DNA of 7,963 nucleotides, taken from assembly GCA_017936205.1 (NCBI GenBank), contig JAGBGB010000135.1, positions 1 through 7,963 on the forward strand, given 5' to 3'. Below, in pieces: positions 6,601 through 7,963 of this stretch; within the stretch, counting starts at the first letter, position 1, and every line of letters begins with the position of its first letter. The notes under the pieces were generated by a model, which did not search any database, was not told the origin of the DNA, and was given only the letters and a program-made list of their open reading frames with translations. The position numbers and the translations under genes were made by a program. The DNA is from Oscillospiraceae bacterium (GTDB lineage Bacteria; Bacillota; Clostridia; Oscillospirales; Oscillospiraceae).

Positions 6601-7083
6601 ATGAATTTTGATGAGCTGTTTCTGGCATACCACCGACAGATGCTGTTTGTGGCTCAGCGGATCCTTGGGAATCAAGCTGATGCAGAGGATGCGGTGCAGA
6701 ATGCACTGCTGAAGCTCTATGGGCTCCGAAATCGCATTCCTGAGGATCCACGGGTCCGACGAGCCTATGTCCTGACTGCTGCCAAGCATGCTGCTCTGGA
6801 TCTGAAGGAGCAGGAGAAGAAAAATACAAGCATTGATGACATGGTTCTACCTGCGAAGGATGACCTGTTTGCGGAAATTGTGGCATCTGAGGATTATGAG
6901 CGGCTGCTGCAAGCCATCAACAGCCTGCCTGACCGATACCGTGAGGTTCTGATGCTGCGATTCGTGCAGGAATTGAGCGTAAAAGAGATCGCAAAGCTCT
7001 TAGGTCGGAAGGAATGGGCAGTTCGCAAGCAGCTCGCCAGAGGGAAAGCCCTGATTCAGAAATGCTATGAAAGGAGACCATAA
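6601..7083 (+). CDS. ECF-type RNA polymerase sigma factor
   Basis: The product has 160 residues, typical of an ECF sigma with only regions 2 and 4. Region 2 covers about residues 4-72: FLAYHRQMLFVAQRILGNQ leads into ADAEDAVQNALLKLY at 26-40, the core-binding and -10 recognition part. Region 4 covers about 104-156: INSLPDRYREVLMLRFVQ, then the helix-turn-helix ELSVKEIAKLLGRKEWAVRK, which reads the -35 element. The linker (about 73-100) is short and acidic. The gene ends 2 bases before the next start, whose ribosome binding site lies inside its last codons, so the two are probably translationally coupled. It likely directs a small stress or envelope regulon; no target promoter can be named from this window. 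Confidence 0.92.
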   Translation: MNFDELFLAYHRQMLFVAQRILGNQADAEDAVQNALLKLYGLRNRIPEDPRVRRAYVLTAAKHAALDLKEQEKKNTSIDDMVLPAKDDLFAEIVASEDYERLLQAINSLPDRYREVLMLRFVQELSVKEIAKLLGRKEWAVRKQLARGKALIQKCYERRP

Positions 7084-7085
7084 CG

Positions 7086-7955
7086 ATGAAACCTATGACT
7101 CAATTTCAGGAAGCCCTTCTTGCAGCCACAGAAGCCCAGTTTGCTGATGTGCCTGAAGAAGAGCAGACCAATATCCAGCCCACCTCGGACTTCTATGACC
7201 ATGTCCCCGGCAAGAAGAAGCCCTTCAAGCCCCTGCGCAGAGCCATCCTCATTGCTGCTGCCTTGGCTCTGTTTGTGAGTGCTGCCTTTGCCTCTCACTT
7301 CTTCACTCTCGGAGGCGCGGAGGTACGGGAATTCCCTTTTTCCTTGGAAGAAATACCAAACAGCTGCTATTCTCTTGAAGTGAAGTTTTATGATGATTTT
7401 GCAAATGAAAATGCTCCGGATGCCATTGAAACCTTCTATCTGCCTACCAAGGAGCTCAGTATAGAAAGTGCGGAACGAATCGAAGTAGGAAATGACAGCG
7501 TGCGTTTTCATCCTCTCTTAGATGAAGAGACAAAGGAATTCTTTTCGGACTATGATTGGTACACAGATCGATTGCCCGAAAATCCCACCAGCTTTTCGGT
7601 AGGATGGAGTCGTTACATAGATCAGATGAACAGCATTGTACAGCAGATACTGTTTTCTCAGGAGCTTGCGATACGAGCCCCGGAGGTAGAATATACTATC
7701 GCTTGTTTGCGAGATAGTAACCCGGAAGCACAGTCAGAGGTCCTACAGATCGAAAACCATGAGGTGCTATCAATACGGATAGATCACGATCTGCCCTTCG
7801 GGAGGGGACGGAGAACGACCTACTACTGGTACTGGACAGATGGAGATTATTTATTCTGTTTAATGGCAGATGATGTAGACCGAGACTATATGCAGCAGCT
7901 TATGGAAAGTGTACAGCCCATGGAGGACATGACCGCTTACCTTGATCAAGGATAA
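7086..7955 (+). CDS. Single-pass membrane protein, probable anti-sigma partner with DUF4367-like end
   Basis: The product has 289 residues. AAGGAG (7071-7076) lies 9 bases before the ATG, inside the end of the sigma gene. About 52 N-terminal residues, acidic then basic (KKKPFKPLRR at 43-52), precede one hydrophobic helix at about 53-73 (AILIAAALALFVSAAFASHF). This predicts a cytoplasmic N-terminus and about 215 residues outside the membrane. The C-terminal stretch YYWYWTDGDYLFCLMADD (246-263) followed by QQLMESVQPM (270-279) resembles the end of DUF4367 proteins, which are often encoded next to ECF sigma genes. There is no zinc-finger anti-sigma signature (H-x3-C-x2-C); the only cysteines are C94, C207 and C258, all after the helix. 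The role as sigma regulator rests on position and topology, not on a recognised inhibitory domain. The stop codon is 8 bases before the window end, so any downstream operon gene is out of view. Confidence 0.8.
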   Translation: MKPMTQFQEALLAATEAQFADVPEEEQTNIQPTSDFYDHVPGKKKPFKPLRRAILIAAALALFVSAAFASHFFTLGGAEVREFPFSLEEIPNSCYSLEVKFYDDFANENAPDAIETFYLPTKELSIESAERIEVGNDSVRFHPLLDEETKEFFSDYDWYTDRLPENPTSFSVGWSRYIDQMNSIVQQILFSQELAIRAPEVEYTIACLRDSNPEAQSEVLQIENHEVLSIRIDHDLPFGRGRRTTYYWYWTDGDYLFCLMADDVDRDYMQQLMESVQPMEDMTAYLDQG

Positions 7956-7963
7956 TACCATCC

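Overview
The window looks like a chromosomal fragment from a gut-type Clostridia bacterium, probably of the Oscillospirales. That placement is an inference. It rests on the GLUG-repeat exoprotein, the C-terminal domain style ending in an ALC..LL.YG.AAQ-like signature, AGGAGG ribosome binding sites, and intergenic spacers packed with GC-rich palindromes. No marker gene is present, so the taxonomy is soft.

Layout. (1) Positions 1-4940, plus strand: the 3' part of a very large gene. It is open from the first base, so its start lies outside the window. It encodes the end of a heparinase II/III-like polysaccharide lyase domain, then four tandem GLUG modules of about 260-275 residues each, then a duplicated C-terminal domain. 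(2) Positions 4941-5463: a gene-free spacer between convergent genes that is almost entirely inverted repeats. It holds two three-hairpin, cloverleaf-like elements of the same plan in opposite orientation (about 4943-5112), a strong Rho-independent terminator (5122-5168), and a roughly 270-bp imperfect inverted repeat that resembles a non-autonomous mobile element (about 5183-5456). (3) Positions 5464-6456, minus strand: a Gfo/Idh/MocA-family NAD(P)-dependent oxidoreductase with a good promoter and ribosome binding site. (4) Positions 6457-6600: a divergent promoter region. (5) Positions 6601-7955, plus strand: a two-gene operon with 2 bp between the genes. It encodes a 160-residue ECF-type sigma factor and a 289-residue single-pass membrane protein, probably its regulator, with a DUF4367-like extracytoplasmic end.

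How the parts may work together. The lyase-GLUG protein is likely secreted or surface-attached and acts on an acidic glycan. The oxidoreductase probably handles a sugar, but convergent orientation and the terminator give no operon link to the lyase. The sigma factor and its membrane partner form a self-contained envelope-signalling pair. The most unusual part is the spacer: the two cloverleaf-like elements differ in sequence but keep their pairing, which suggests selection on, or inheritance of, structure.
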